Assembly (NCBI GenBank): GCA_000299095.1
Contig: CP003809.1
Location: 372,001-436,000 of the forward strand
DNA: 64,000 nucleotides
From: an alpha proteobacterium HIMB5
Lineage (GTDB): Bacteria > Pseudomonadota > Alphaproteobacteria > Pelagibacterales > Pelagibacteraceae
Direction of reading: 5' to 3'
A program made the position numbers and the translations under genes. The notes under the pieces were generated by a model. The model saw only the letters and a program-made list of their open reading frames with translations, did not search any database and was not told the DNA's origin. Of the stretch, positions 42,579 through 50,709 are shown in pieces (the first letter of the stretch is position 1; every line of letters begins with the position of its first letter).

Positions 42579-45116
42579 CTATTGATTTCTTATCATTGGG
42601 TAAACTTTAGGACTTAAATATTTTAAGTTTGTAAGTAGGATTAGCAATAATGTTACTGATCCAATTGAAAAACCAAGATAAATTAAAACCTTAAAATCAA
42701 ACTGCCAAACAAGTTCAAATATTTTTTCCATTATAAATTTTGAACCTATGACTGCAAAAAATATAGCTATTAATATTACTGATTTAAATATGATTAAAAA
42801 TTCAATTAATGATGAAAGCACCACTTCTTTTTTTGAAAAACCTAAAATTTTAAATACTAAATTTTGATATTCTTTTACTTTTCCTTGCACCATGATTGCA
42901 CTCGAGATCACTATTAGCCCAATTACAATTGTTACAGCAGATATCAATGTTACAGCAATGAATACTTTATTTAATACAGCAGTTACTTTATTTAGGTAAT
43001 CTGCAATTTTTATCATTGATAAGCTAGGTAAAACCTCAAGCATGTTTGTTTCATCAAATTTATTTACATCATTAAATTTGGCTGTAGCTAAATACTCATG
43101 AGGAATGTTGTTTGCAAATTGAGGATTGAATAACATTGCAAAATTAATACTTAGATCCCTGTAATCAACCGCTCTAAAATTAACTACTGTTCCATCAATT
43201 TCTCTTCCATAGATATTTAAAGTAAAAACATCTCCAAGCTTAATATTGAAATCTTTAGCAACTTTTGCATCTAAAGATATCTGAAGTTCATCTGGTTTTG
43301 ATAAATCCCACCATTCACCAGCAGTTAAAGGATTATCTTCTGGAATATTATCTTTCCATGATGATCTTCTCTCACTTTCAATTACCCAATGACTATCATT
43401 ATCTGGAGTAATATAAGTACTTGGATTTATTCCATTTATCTTTGAAATTCCTGAAGAAACCATTGGTACAATTTCAATATTGGCAGTTGGATCCATATTT
43501 AAAATACCATTTTCAAATTTCTCTTTTTCACCTTTTTGAATACCTACAAAGAAATAATCAGGAGCAATATCAGGTATAGACTTAGCTATTTCTCTTTTAA
43601 AGTTTGTTCCAACTAAAGCTAGTGTTAATAACAAAGTCACCCCTAATCCAAGAGACATGATTGTAATAGGTGTAATACTTTTTGAATGAGTAATGTTTTT
43701 AATTGATACTTTTAATGAAATATTTGATTTCCCTTTTAGTTTTTTCAAAAAGAAAATGATTAATTTAGATAATAGAAAGAAAACTAGTAAGCACACGAAA
43801 AATGCTCCAAAATATCCTAGGCTATAAGACGGCCTCTCTGAACCAACAGTAAAAATTAATACCAAAATAGATAGCAACATAAAACTTAAAGCAACTGACT
43901 TTTTCGAATAATAAAATTGTAAATTTTGAAAAACATTTCTAAACAGATTTGATGCTTTTACTTGATCAATTGAACTTATGGTTGGGATAGAAAATATAAT
44001 CAATACTAATAACCCAACTAAAAATATTTTTATAAAATTTATGATAGAGAAAATTGGTTTTACATTTAAACCTAAACCTTCTGATAAATAATGATCAACT
44101 ATAGGGACTATAAAAAAACTAAATCCATAAGCAAAAACGGTAATTACAAATAATAAAATAAGTAATTGAAGATAATATAAAGTTTTAATATTTGATGAAT
44201 AAAAACCAACTGCTTTTCTAACAGCTATAGACATGTTGTTTTGATTTATAAATGAAAGAAGAGTATTTGCTATTCCAATACCAGCAATTAACATTGCGCT
44301 AATTGAAACTAAAGATAAGAACTGAGAAAAATTATTAATAATTCTTTTTAATCCACTTGCAGAATTTTCTGGATAACGAAGTTTTACTTTTTCATCATCT
44401 TTAAAGATTGTCTCAATTCTTTTCTCAAGTTGATCTATATTATCTCCTTCATTAAATTTAACTTTATATTCATAGTTGAGAAAGCTTCCAATTCCATTCA
44501 GTTTTAAAATCTCTAAAGTTTGCTTTCCTGCTAATGCCCAATCACCAAATGCAACAAAGCCACTTACATCAGGAACCGATTTTACTATTCCAATAATTGT
44601 GAATAATTGATCTTGTACTTTTATCTTTTCATTTATCTTTAGATCTAAATTTTTTGATAAACTTTCATTAATTAAAATTGTATTTGGTTCAGTCTGCATT
44701 CTCTCATATGCACCTGCTGGCTCATATAAAACTTCACCATATAAAGGATATTTTTCATCAACTGTTTTTATTCTAGTAAATAAAGATTTATTTTTTTCTC
44801 TATCAATTGTTGAGATCATTGTAGAAAACTCAATCATTTGAGAGACAGTTGCAAAATCTTTTACTTTTCTAACTAATTCAAGATTTCCTTGATTACGATT
44901 ATAATCAATTTCAATATCTCCACCTAATAACGCTTTAGCATTATCATTCAATTCTTTTTTTAAACTGTCTTCAATTGTAAAGATTGCACTTAGAATAAAT
45001 AAACTAATGAAAAGTGTAATGATAATACTAGATATTTTTTTATAATTTCTGCTTAAATCTTTTAAAGCATACTTAAAAATTAGATTAAATTCAGATGAAT
45101 TATTTGATCTTTCCAT
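42579..45116 (-). CDS. FtsX-like ABC transporter permease (YbbP type)
   Basis: I chose ATG 45116 (M-E-R-S-N-N, 845 aa), overlapping the ATPase by 17 bp. It has an N-terminal membrane anchor, a large periplasmic part, then three and further membrane segments around two FtsX-like domains (residues ~260-370 and ~730-840), plus a middle membrane region near 400-480. YbbA/YbbP are thought to export or process lipids or lipoproteins in the envelope. The gene order ybbP-ybbA divergent from tesA is widely conserved. Confidence 0.88.
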   Translation of the reverse strand: MERSNNSSEFNLIFKYALKDLSRNYKKISSIIITLFISLFILSAIFTIEDSLKKELNDNAKALLGGDIEIDYNRNQGNLELVRKVKDFATVSQMIEFSTMISTIDREKNKSLFTRIKTVDEKYPLYGEVLYEPAGAYERMQTEPNTILINESLSKNLDLKINEKIKVQDQLFTIIGIVKSVPDVSGFVAFGDWALAGKQTLEILKLNGIGSFLNYEYKVKFNEGDNIDQLEKRIETIFKDDEKVKLRYPENSASGLKRIINNFSQFLSLVSISAMLIAGIGIANTLLSFINQNNMSIAVRKAVGFYSSNIKTLYYLQLLILLFVITVFAYGFSFFIVPIVDHYLSEGLGLNVKPIFSIINFIKIFLVGLLVLIIFSIPTISSIDQVKASNLFRNVFQNLQFYYSKKSVALSFMLLSILVLIFTVGSERPSYSLGYFGAFFVCLLVFFLLSKLIIFFLKKLKGKSNISLKVSIKNITHSKSITPITIMSLGLGVTLLLTLALVGTNFKREIAKSIPDIAPDYFFVGIQKGEKEKFENGILNMDPTANIEIVPMVSSGISKINGINPSTYITPDNDSHWVIESERRSSWKDNIPEDNPLTAGEWWDLSKPDELQISLDAKVAKDFNIKLGDVFTLNIYGREIDGTVVNFRAVDYRDLSINFAMLFNPQFANNIPHEYLATAKFNDVNKFDETNMLEVLPSLSMIKIADYLNKVTAVLNKVFIAVTLISAVTIVIGLIVISSAIMVQGKVKEYQNLVFKILGFSKKEVVLSSLIEFLIIFKSVILIAIFFAVIGSKFIMEKIFELVWQFDFKVLIYLGFSIGSVTLLLILLTNLKYLSPKVYPMIRNQ

Positions 45117-45765
45117 CTTGAATTTTGATTTTTCTTTTTGCTTTATTAGCAAGTTTAGGGTCATGTGTTACCATGATTAAAGAAGAGCCTTCTTCTTTAA
45201 CATATTTGAATAAAATATCTGAAATCATTAATGAGTTTTCAGTATCTAAGTTACCCGTTGGTTCATCTGCTAAAATTAACTCAGGTTTCATTGCAATTGC
45301 TCTTGCAATAGCCACTCTTTGTTGTTCTCCACCAGATAATTGGCTAGGTAGATTGCTAAATCTATGACTTAAACCAAATCTATCTAATAATTTTTTTGCC
45401 TCTTTTTCAGGATTATTAAATTTATTTAACTCTAAGGTTAAAGCTACATTTTCTACAGCTGTATAATTAGGGATTAAATAAAATGACTGAAAAATTATTC
45501 CAATATGCTTCTTTCTTATTTCGGATACCTCATCTTCATTTAATTTAGTAATTTCTTGATCTTGAAAGAATATTTTGCCTGATGTTGCTTTTTCAAGACC
45601 ACCAATAAGCATAATTAAACTTGTTTTCCCTGATCCACTTTCACCAACTATTGAAATAGTTTCCTTTTTCTTAGTTGTAAGATCAATATTTTTAAGCACA
45701 TTAATGCTATCTTTACCTGTTTGGTATTTGAGATTTACTTTTTTTAATTTAAGAAGTGTGCTCAT
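45100..45765 (-). CDS. ABC transporter ATPase (YbbA/LolD type)
   Basis: A 221-aa ATPase: Walker A G-E-S-G-S-G-K-T, the Q-loop F-Q-S-F-Y, the signature L-S-G-G-E-Q-Q-R-V-A, and Walker B E-L-I-L-A-D-E-P-T-G-N-L-D. It energises the YbbP permease. Its start codon (45763-45765) overlaps the tesA start codon on the other strand by 2 bp. Confidence 0.93.
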   Translation of the reverse strand: MSTLLKLKKVNLKYQTGKDSINVLKNIDLTTKKKETISIVGESGSGKTSLIMLIGGLEKATSGKIFFQDQEITKLNEDEVSEIRKKHIGIIFQSFYLIPNYTAVENVALTLELNKFNNPEKEAKKLLDRFGLSHRFSNLPSQLSGGEQQRVAIARAIAMKPELILADEPTGNLDTENSLMISDILFKYVKEEGSSLIMVTHDPKLANKAKRKIKIQDGKIK

Positions 45766-46375
45766 GAAAAAATTTTTTATTTATAATTTACTGATACTTT
45801 CTTTACTGACCTTTAAGGTATCTGCAATAGAAAAAATTATTTTATTTGGTGATAGTTTAATGGCAGGATACGGTTTACCTAAAGAACACCATTTATCATT
45901 AGTTTTAGAAAATAATTTGAAACAACAAGGCTTTGAAATTGAAATTATTAATGGAAGTGTATCTGGCAGCACATCTTCTGGAGGTTTAAATAGAGCAGAA
46001 TGGAGTTTATCAGAACCAGGAATTGATCTTATGATTTTAGGACTTGGTGCAAACGATATGCTTAGAGGTATTCAACCTAACGAAACACAACAAAATCTTG
46101 ATCAAATTATTCAAATTGCAAAAAACAAAAAAATAAAAGTAATTATAGCAGGAATGATTGCCCCAACAACTCACGGTGAAACTTATAAGAATAGTTTTGA
46201 TCAAATTTATCCAAATTTAGCAAAAAAACATAATTTACCTTTAATTCCATTTTTACTTGAGGGAATTGCTTTAAATCCAAAATTAAACCAACAAGATGGC
46301 ATTCATCCTAATAAAGATGGTACAGTGATGATGAGTAAAACTTTGCAAAAAAGTATTATCAATAATATTAAATAA
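45764..46375 (+). CDS. tesA: Arylesterase/lysophospholipase TesA-like GDSL hydrolase
   Basis: I chose ATG 45764 (M-K-K-F-F-I-Y-N, 203 aa), since the frame continues upstream only as an antisense reading of the ATPase gene. A signal peptide (residues 1-21) precedes the SGNH domain: F-G-D-S-L-M-A-G-Y-G (Ser), G-L-G-A-N-D (Asn), and D-G-I-H-P-N (Asp/His). It cleaves acyl esters in the periplasm. Its partner genes ybbAP are divergent with overlapping start codons. Confidence 0.9.
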   Translation: MKKFFIYNLLILSLLTFKVSAIEKIILFGDSLMAGYGLPKEHHLSLVLENNLKQQGFEIEIINGSVSGSTSSGGLNRAEWSLSEPGIDLMILGLGANDMLRGIQPNETQQNLDQIIQIAKNKKIKVIIAGMIAPTTHGETYKNSFDQIYPNLAKKHNLPLIPFLLEGIALNPKLNQQDGIHPNKDGTVMMSKTLQKSIINNIK

Positions 46376-46377
46376 TT

Positions 46378-47067
46378 ATGAATGGAGCTTTATATAAAAT
46401 CAAAGAAAGTAGAATTTTTCAATTTGTTGTAATTTCAATTATTATTTTAAATGCAATTACAATAGGAGTTAACACTTATGATTTAAGTGATTTAACTAAA
46501 AAATTAATAAACTACCTTGATTATTCAATTACAGTTTTCTTTGTCATAGAAATTATTATTAGATTTATTGGTGAACCTAATAAAAAAGATTTTTTTAAAA
46601 GTGGATGGAATATATTCGACTCTACAATTGTATTAATTTCACTTATTCCAATCCCTAATAATTCTAGCTTTTTACTTTTAAGATTACTTAGAGTGTTTAG
46701 AGTTTTGAGAATTATTTCAGTTATACCAGAACTCAAAAAGATAATTGAGGCGTTACTTAATTCAGTAAAACGAGTGTTTTATGTGTCTCTTCTTCTATTT
46801 ATAATTCTCTATATATACGCAACTATTGGATCAATTTTATTTAGTGAAGATATTCCAGAACGTTGGAGTGATCTTGGTGTTTCAATGATTACTTTGTTTC
46901 AAGTTTTAACGCTTTCTAGCTGGGAACAAGTAATGTTACCTCTACAAGATATATACTGGTGGGCTTGGATATATTTCTTTAGTTTTATTATTATATGTGG
47001 AATTACAATGTTGAACTTATTGATAGCTGTCTTAGTTGATGTTGTGATTAATCAAAAGAAATTATAA
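46378..47067 (+). CDS. One-domain voltage-gated cation channel with variant filter
   Basis: A 229-aa BacNav-like protein with S1-S6. S4 has R102, R105, R108 and R111 at every third residue (R-L-L-R-V-F-R-V-L-R). The pore sequence is F-Q-V-L-T-L-S-S-W-E-Q (T178 to E183), where NaChBac has T-L-E-S-W, so the selectivity glutamate is serine and a Glu falls three residues later. The chain ends right after S6 (V-V-I-N-Q-K-K-L) with no C-terminal coiled coil. It would form a tetramer; ion preference is unknown. It follows tesA after 2 bp. Confidence 0.85.
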   Translation: MNGALYKIKESRIFQFVVISIIILNAITIGVNTYDLSDLTKKLINYLDYSITVFFVIEIIIRFIGEPNKKDFFKSGWNIFDSTIVLISLIPIPNNSSFLLLRLLRVFRVLRIISVIPELKKIIEALLNSVKRVFYVSLLLFIILYIYATIGSILFSEDIPERWSDLGVSMITLFQVLTLSSWEQVMLPLQDIYWWAWIYFFSFIIICGITMLNLLIAVLVDVVINQKKL

Positions 47068-47071
47068 TTGC

Positions 47072-47099
47072 TAAGCGTAACCAATTTTAGCTACGCTTA
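47072..47099. terminator. Hairpin between convergent genes
   Basis: TAAGCGTA (47072-47079) pairs with TACGCTTA (47092-47099) over a 12-nt loop, 4 bp after the channel stop and before the end of the convergent BHMT gene. It can serve either strand; no T-tract follows directly. Confidence 0.5.
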
Positions 47100-47112
47100 A
47101 CATAAAATATTT

Positions 47113-48177
47113 TTAAGCTTTATTTCCGTAATCAGTCATGTGTTTTGGAATTCTTTTATTTTTTCCATACATGAAATGATTTTTCATATTCTCTCTGTAT
47201 TTACTTGCAGGAACTTTTAATCCAACTGCTTCAGCTGTTTCTCTGATTAACATAGGATTGGCACCACAACAAACACCAAGATAATTTATCTTCATATCAT
47301 AAGCATCTTTTGCAAACTGACCTATTTCGTATCTATTACAGAACATTGGATCTAGTGCAGTTGGAAATGTTCTTCCATGTGGAGAAGGACATTTGCAGTT
47401 ATCATAATCCGGAAGATTGAAAAAAGTAGGGTGAGCATCGCTTGTTCTATAAGGAATAGGTAGTGCTCCTACATGGCATTTAACTGCTGCTCTTACTTCT
47501 TTTAAGTAAGGCATCATCGTTTCTGGTCCTCTAAAACAATTTAGACCAACTACATCAGCACCACGTTGCTCCAATTCTTTACAAGTATCAACAACTGACA
47601 TTCCATCTCTCATTTTATTTTCGCCCATTGGAGAAATAGTAAGAACTGTTGGAAGACCTGACTTTTTCATTATCTCTAAAGCTTTAAAGGCTTCTTCTGC
47701 ATAATAAAAAGTTTCACCAATTAACATATCAGCACCTTCATCAACTGCCCAACCAATCATTTCAGAAAACATTTTCTCAACTTCTAACTGAGCTTGTTTA
47801 TCGTCTTCTTTCCAAATATTTGAGTTTGAAATGTTTCCGGCCATTAAGTTAGGAGCCATTCCTTCAGGTGTGTCCATTGCAACTTTTTTTGCAATTTTTA
47901 AAGCTGATCTGTTTAATGGTTCAAGTAACTCTTCTTTACCGATCACTCTCATTTTTTCTCTGTGACCATTGTAAGTAAAAGCCTCCACTACATCAGAACC
48001 AGCGTGTTGAAATTCTCTATGAAGATTTTCAAGAACATGTGGATGATCTAAAGATACCATCGGCACAAATTCTCCAGAGGCCATATAACCTCTTCTTTCA
48101 ATCTCAAATAAAAAACCTTCAGCACAAATAACAGGTCCTTTGTTTAAACGATCTACTAATTTATTAGACATATACAT
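47113..48177 (-). CDS. bhmT: Betaine-homocysteine S-methyltransferase-type enzyme
   Basis: A 354-aa protein (starting at 48177, or 2 residues later at 48171, which is better spaced from the SD AAAGGA at 48181-48186). Zinc-ligand cysteines are C214 in G-L-N-C-F-R-G and C303-C304 in G-V-C-C-G-A-N-P. It transfers a methyl group from glycine betaine (or another donor such as DMSP) to homocysteine, giving methionine and dimethylglycine. The upstream riboswitch supports this role, since it would respond to SAM. The tail D-Y-G-N-K-A is short and polar. Confidence 0.92.
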   Translation of the reverse strand: MYMSNKLVDRLNKGPVICAEGFLFEIERRGYMASGEFVPMVSLDHPHVLENLHREFQHAGSDVVEAFTYNGHREKMRVIGKEELLEPLNRSALKIAKKVAMDTPEGMAPNLMAGNISNSNIWKEDDKQAQLEVEKMFSEMIGWAVDEGADMLIGETFYYAEEAFKALEIMKKSGLPTVLTISPMGENKMRDGMSVVDTCKELEQRGADVVGLNCFRGPETMMPYLKEVRAAVKCHVGALPIPYRTSDAHPTFFNLPDYDNCKCPSPHGRTFPTALDPMFCNRYEIGQFAKDAYDMKINYLGVCCGANPMLIRETAEAVGLKVPASKYRENMKNHFMYGKNKRIPKHMTDYGNKA

Positions 48178-48180
48178 TTA

Positions 48181-48223
48181 TCCTTTCTTATAACTTCAGC
48201 GGCAATTTTTTGAGAATGTCGCT
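48181..48223 (-). ncRNA. Candidate SAM-V riboswitch aptamer
   Basis: In the bhmT leader, AGCG (48223-48220) pairs with CGCT (48201-48198) around a loop that contains AAAAAATTGC, followed by GAAGTTATAAG and the SD GAAAGGA (48187-48181). SAM-V motifs are known upstream of bhmT in Pelagibacter and hide the SD when SAM binds. I recognised it by position and partial motif only; the exact pseudoknot was not verified. Confidence 0.55.
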
Positions 48224-48269
48224 TTAGCGTATTTTTTTAAGCGCCAGCAATTTGTTTTAAATCAGCGCT
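48221..48269 (-). ncRNA. Candidate SAM-II riboswitch aptamer
   Basis: Reading the minus strand: AGCGC (48269-48265), TGATTTAA, ATTGC, GGCGCT (48245-48240), an A-rich segment and GCTAAAG. P1 (AGCGC with GGCGCT) and the conserved TGATTTAA and GCTAAA blocks match the SAM-II aptamer as I know it from metX leaders. It lies immediately 5' of the SAM-V-like part, the tandem order reported for SAR11 bhmT. Confidence 0.7.
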
Positions 48270-48339
48270 ACCAGATTCTTATCAAATTCATTAAAATTTT
48301 AAAAGTTTTTTTTAATTACTCTTTAGTTTAAGATTAATC

Positions 48340-49251
48340 ATGAGTTCAATTTCGGTCCTTGGTATCTTCGTTGCAGACCTTGTTTTTTTTGGAAAAGAAA
48401 TACCTTCAAAAGGTCAATCAGTACTAGGAAACGATTATAAAGTTGGACCAGGTGGAAAGGGCTCTAATCAAGCAATCACTATTGCAAAGTTAGGGGGCAA
48501 CGTTGATTTTATTACTAAAATTGGAAAAGACAGTTATGGAGAGATGGCTTTAAATATTTATAAAGAGGCCAATGTTAAGACCGACTCAGTATCAATTGAT
48601 AACAATTATCCAACTGGTGTTGCAGGCATTATGGTTGATAAGCAAGGAAATAATGCAATCAATGTTATAGCAGGCGCTTCAGGTAAAATCACAGATCAAG
48701 ATATCAACAAAAATTTAGAAACAATTAAAAATTCAAAAGTATTTTTAACTCAATTAGAAACTCCTCATGATGTAACTATAACTGCTTTAAAATTAGCAAA
48801 AGAAAATGATTGTATTACAATTTTAAATCCTGCTCCTGCAAGGGAAATTGTTGAAAGTGATTTTAAATTTATTGATTACTTTACTCCTAATGAAACAGAA
48901 GCTGAATTTTATCTAAATCAAAAACTAAGTAGCGATGATGATATCAAAAATGCTGCAAGTAAATTTTTGGATAAAGGCGTTAAAAATATAATTATAACAT
49001 TAGGAGAAAAGGGTGCTTATTTTGCAAATAATGAACAAAACTTTTTTGTTCAATCACATAATCTAAAAGAAAAAGTAATTGATACAACGGGTGCTGGTGA
49101 TGTTTTTAATGGTGCGTTAGCTTTTTCATTAGCAAATGATACCAATATTAAAGATGCAATAATTTTTGCAAATAAAGTTGCGGGTATATCAACTACAAGA
49201 TTAGGTGCGGCTAATTCAGTTCCAACTTTAAATGAAGTTGTAAGTTATTAA
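48340..49251 (+). CDS. rbsK: Ribokinase
   Basis: A 303-aa PfkB-family kinase with the substrate motif G-P-G-G-K-G-S-N-Q-A near residue 37 and the catalytic D-T-T-G-A-G-D-V-F-N-G (Asp base) near residue 247. It phosphorylates ribose. No ribose importer is nearby. The start is ATG 48340, divergent from bhmT with the riboswitch region between. Confidence 0.88.
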   Translation: MSSISVLGIFVADLVFFGKEIPSKGQSVLGNDYKVGPGGKGSNQAITIAKLGGNVDFITKIGKDSYGEMALNIYKEANVKTDSVSIDNNYPTGVAGIMVDKQGNNAINVIAGASGKITDQDINKNLETIKNSKVFLTQLETPHDVTITALKLAKENDCITILNPAPAREIVESDFKFIDYFTPNETEAEFYLNQKLSSDDDIKNAASKFLDKGVKNIIITLGEKGAYFANNEQNFFVQSHNLKEKVIDTTGAGDVFNGALAFSLANDTNIKDAIIFANKVAGISTTRLGAANSVPTLNEVVSY

Positions 49252-49273
49252 TTATTTTAGTTAACATTATTGA

Positions 49274-49732
49274 ATGAAAAAAATTCTTTTTATTTTCTTT
49301 TTATTTAGTTCATCAATTTCATATGCAAGCAATACAAACATAGCATTTGATGTTGATATTCAAATGAATTGCAAATTTGAAAAGATAATTATTAATAATT
49401 CAGAATATAATTATGAAACATTGTTACCTGATCAAATTAAAAGAAAAGATCTTAAAAAATTAAGATTTACTTCAAAAAAACCAGATACTTTAAAAGTTAA
49501 AAACCTTTCAAAATTTATAACTAAGACTGATCTTGAATTAAAAATTGTAAATAAAGATATTATTTTAATAAGAGCATTTGATGACGAGACTAAATATTCT
49601 GAGAGTGCAGTATTTACTAAAAAAACAGGTGAGTTTATTCACGAGATCACAAGAAATATAGATGCAGAGGAAAAAGAAAAGGAAAAAGAAATTTCTTTTT
49701 ATAAATGTGAAGTTACTAATAATAATATTTAG
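49274..49732 (+). CDS. Secreted protein, unknown function
   Basis: A 152-aa protein with a signal peptide (residues 1-18, S-I-S-Y-A-S). The mature part is lysine-rich and has two cysteines (I-Q-M-N-C-K near residue 33 and F-Y-K-C near the C-terminus). Its end is directly joined to cutA. No family recognised. Confidence 0.6.
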   Translation: MKKILFIFFLFSSSISYASNTNIAFDVDIQMNCKFEKIIINNSEYNYETLLPDQIKRKDLKKLRFTSKKPDTLKVKNLSKFITKTDLELKIVNKDIILIRAFDDETKYSESAVFTKKTGEFIHEITRNIDAEEKEKEKEISFYKCEVTNNNI

Positions 49733-50047
49733 ATGAAAATCTATTTTATTTATTCAACATTTAAAAATATAAAAAGTGCAAAGTTATTAGCATCTAAACT
49801 AGTTAAGAATAAACTTGCAGCTTGTGCAAATATTATTCCAACAATTTATTCTACATATATTTGGAAAAATAAAACCTATACAGATAAAGAATGCTCAATG
49901 ATTATAAAAACCACAAAATCAAGAGTAAAAAAAGCTATAAACTTTATAAAAGCTAATCATTCCTATGAATGTCCAGCTATTACAGCCTTTCCTATATCAG
50001 ATACTCACAAAGCATTTCAAAAATGGGTTAAAGATCAAACAAAATAA
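49733..50047 (+). CDS. cutA: Divalent-cation tolerance protein CutA
   Basis: A 104-aa protein, the standard CutA length. Family elements are A-K-L-L-A-S-K-L-V-K-N-K-L-A-A-C-A-N-I-I near residue 17 and the Y-I-W-K-N-K-T-Y-T segment, then Y-E-C-P-A-I-T-A-F-P-I. It forms very stable trimers that bind copper and other divalent ions; its physiological role is not settled. Starts directly after the preceding stop. Confidence 0.92.
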   Translation: MKIYFIYSTFKNIKSAKLLASKLVKNKLAACANIIPTIYSTYIWKNKTYTDKECSMIIKTTKSRVKKAINFIKANHSYECPAITAFPISDTHKAFQKWVKDQTK

Positions 50048-50086
50048 ACAGTTTAAATTTATCTTAGAAATACTTACATTTAATAT

Positions 50087-50707
50087 ATGTGTGGAAGATA
50101 CGTTATTACCAATCCTGTTGTTAAAACTGAAAAGTTAGTAAAATCTGCAATTCAGGTTGAAAATAGTGAGAATTACAATGCTCATCCTTATCAAAAACTT
50201 CCAGTAATAAAAAAATATAAAAATGGTAATACTTTAGAAAACTTAAAATGGGGGATAGTTCCAAGCTGGGCTAAGCAAAAAGATTTTAAAGCTTTAACAA
50301 ATGCAAGGCTTGAGACCATTGATGAAAAGGTTTCATTTAAAAAATTAATTCAACTTCATAGATGTGTTGCAGTTGCAGATGGTTTTTATGAATGGAAAAG
50401 GGAAGAGAAAGAAAAAACTCCTTTTTATTTTATGAGAAATGATAAAAAAACAATCTTTATTGCAGGAATATATGAAAATGATGAGTTTTGTTTAATTACA
50501 GAGGAAGCAAAACCAAATGTTCAAGAAATTCATCATAGACAACCAGTTATTTTAAATGAAACAGATGTAAACAGATATTTAAATTTAGAATTAACTGGCT
50601 CTTCTTTTTTAAAAGAATGCAATAAACCTGATTTAGAATTTTATCAAATATCTAAAGATGTAAATAAACCTACCAATAATAGTATCTCTCTGATTCAAAA
50701 AGTTTAA
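50087..50707 (+). CDS. SRAP-domain protein (YedK/HMCES type)
   Basis: A 206-aa protein with the nucleophile C2 in M-C-G-R-Y-V, N-A-R-L-E-T, G-F-Y-E-W-K (Glu) and I-H-H-R-Q-P-V (His). SRAP proteins crosslink to abasic sites in single-stranded DNA via C2 and protect them during repair. Normal length. Confidence 0.93.
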   Translation: MCGRYVITNPVVKTEKLVKSAIQVENSENYNAHPYQKLPVIKKYKNGNTLENLKWGIVPSWAKQKDFKALTNARLETIDEKVSFKKLIQLHRCVAVADGFYEWKREEKEKTPFYFMRNDKKTIFIAGIYENDEFCLITEEAKPNVQEIHHRQPVILNETDVNRYLNLELTGSSFLKECNKPDLEFYQISKDVNKPTNNSISLIQKV

Positions 50708-50709
50708 TC

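Noticed and set aside
45575-45763. N-terminal extension of tesA
   Set aside because: It is antisense to the ATPase gene and lacks a signal peptide; the true start is at 45764 with a normal signal sequence.
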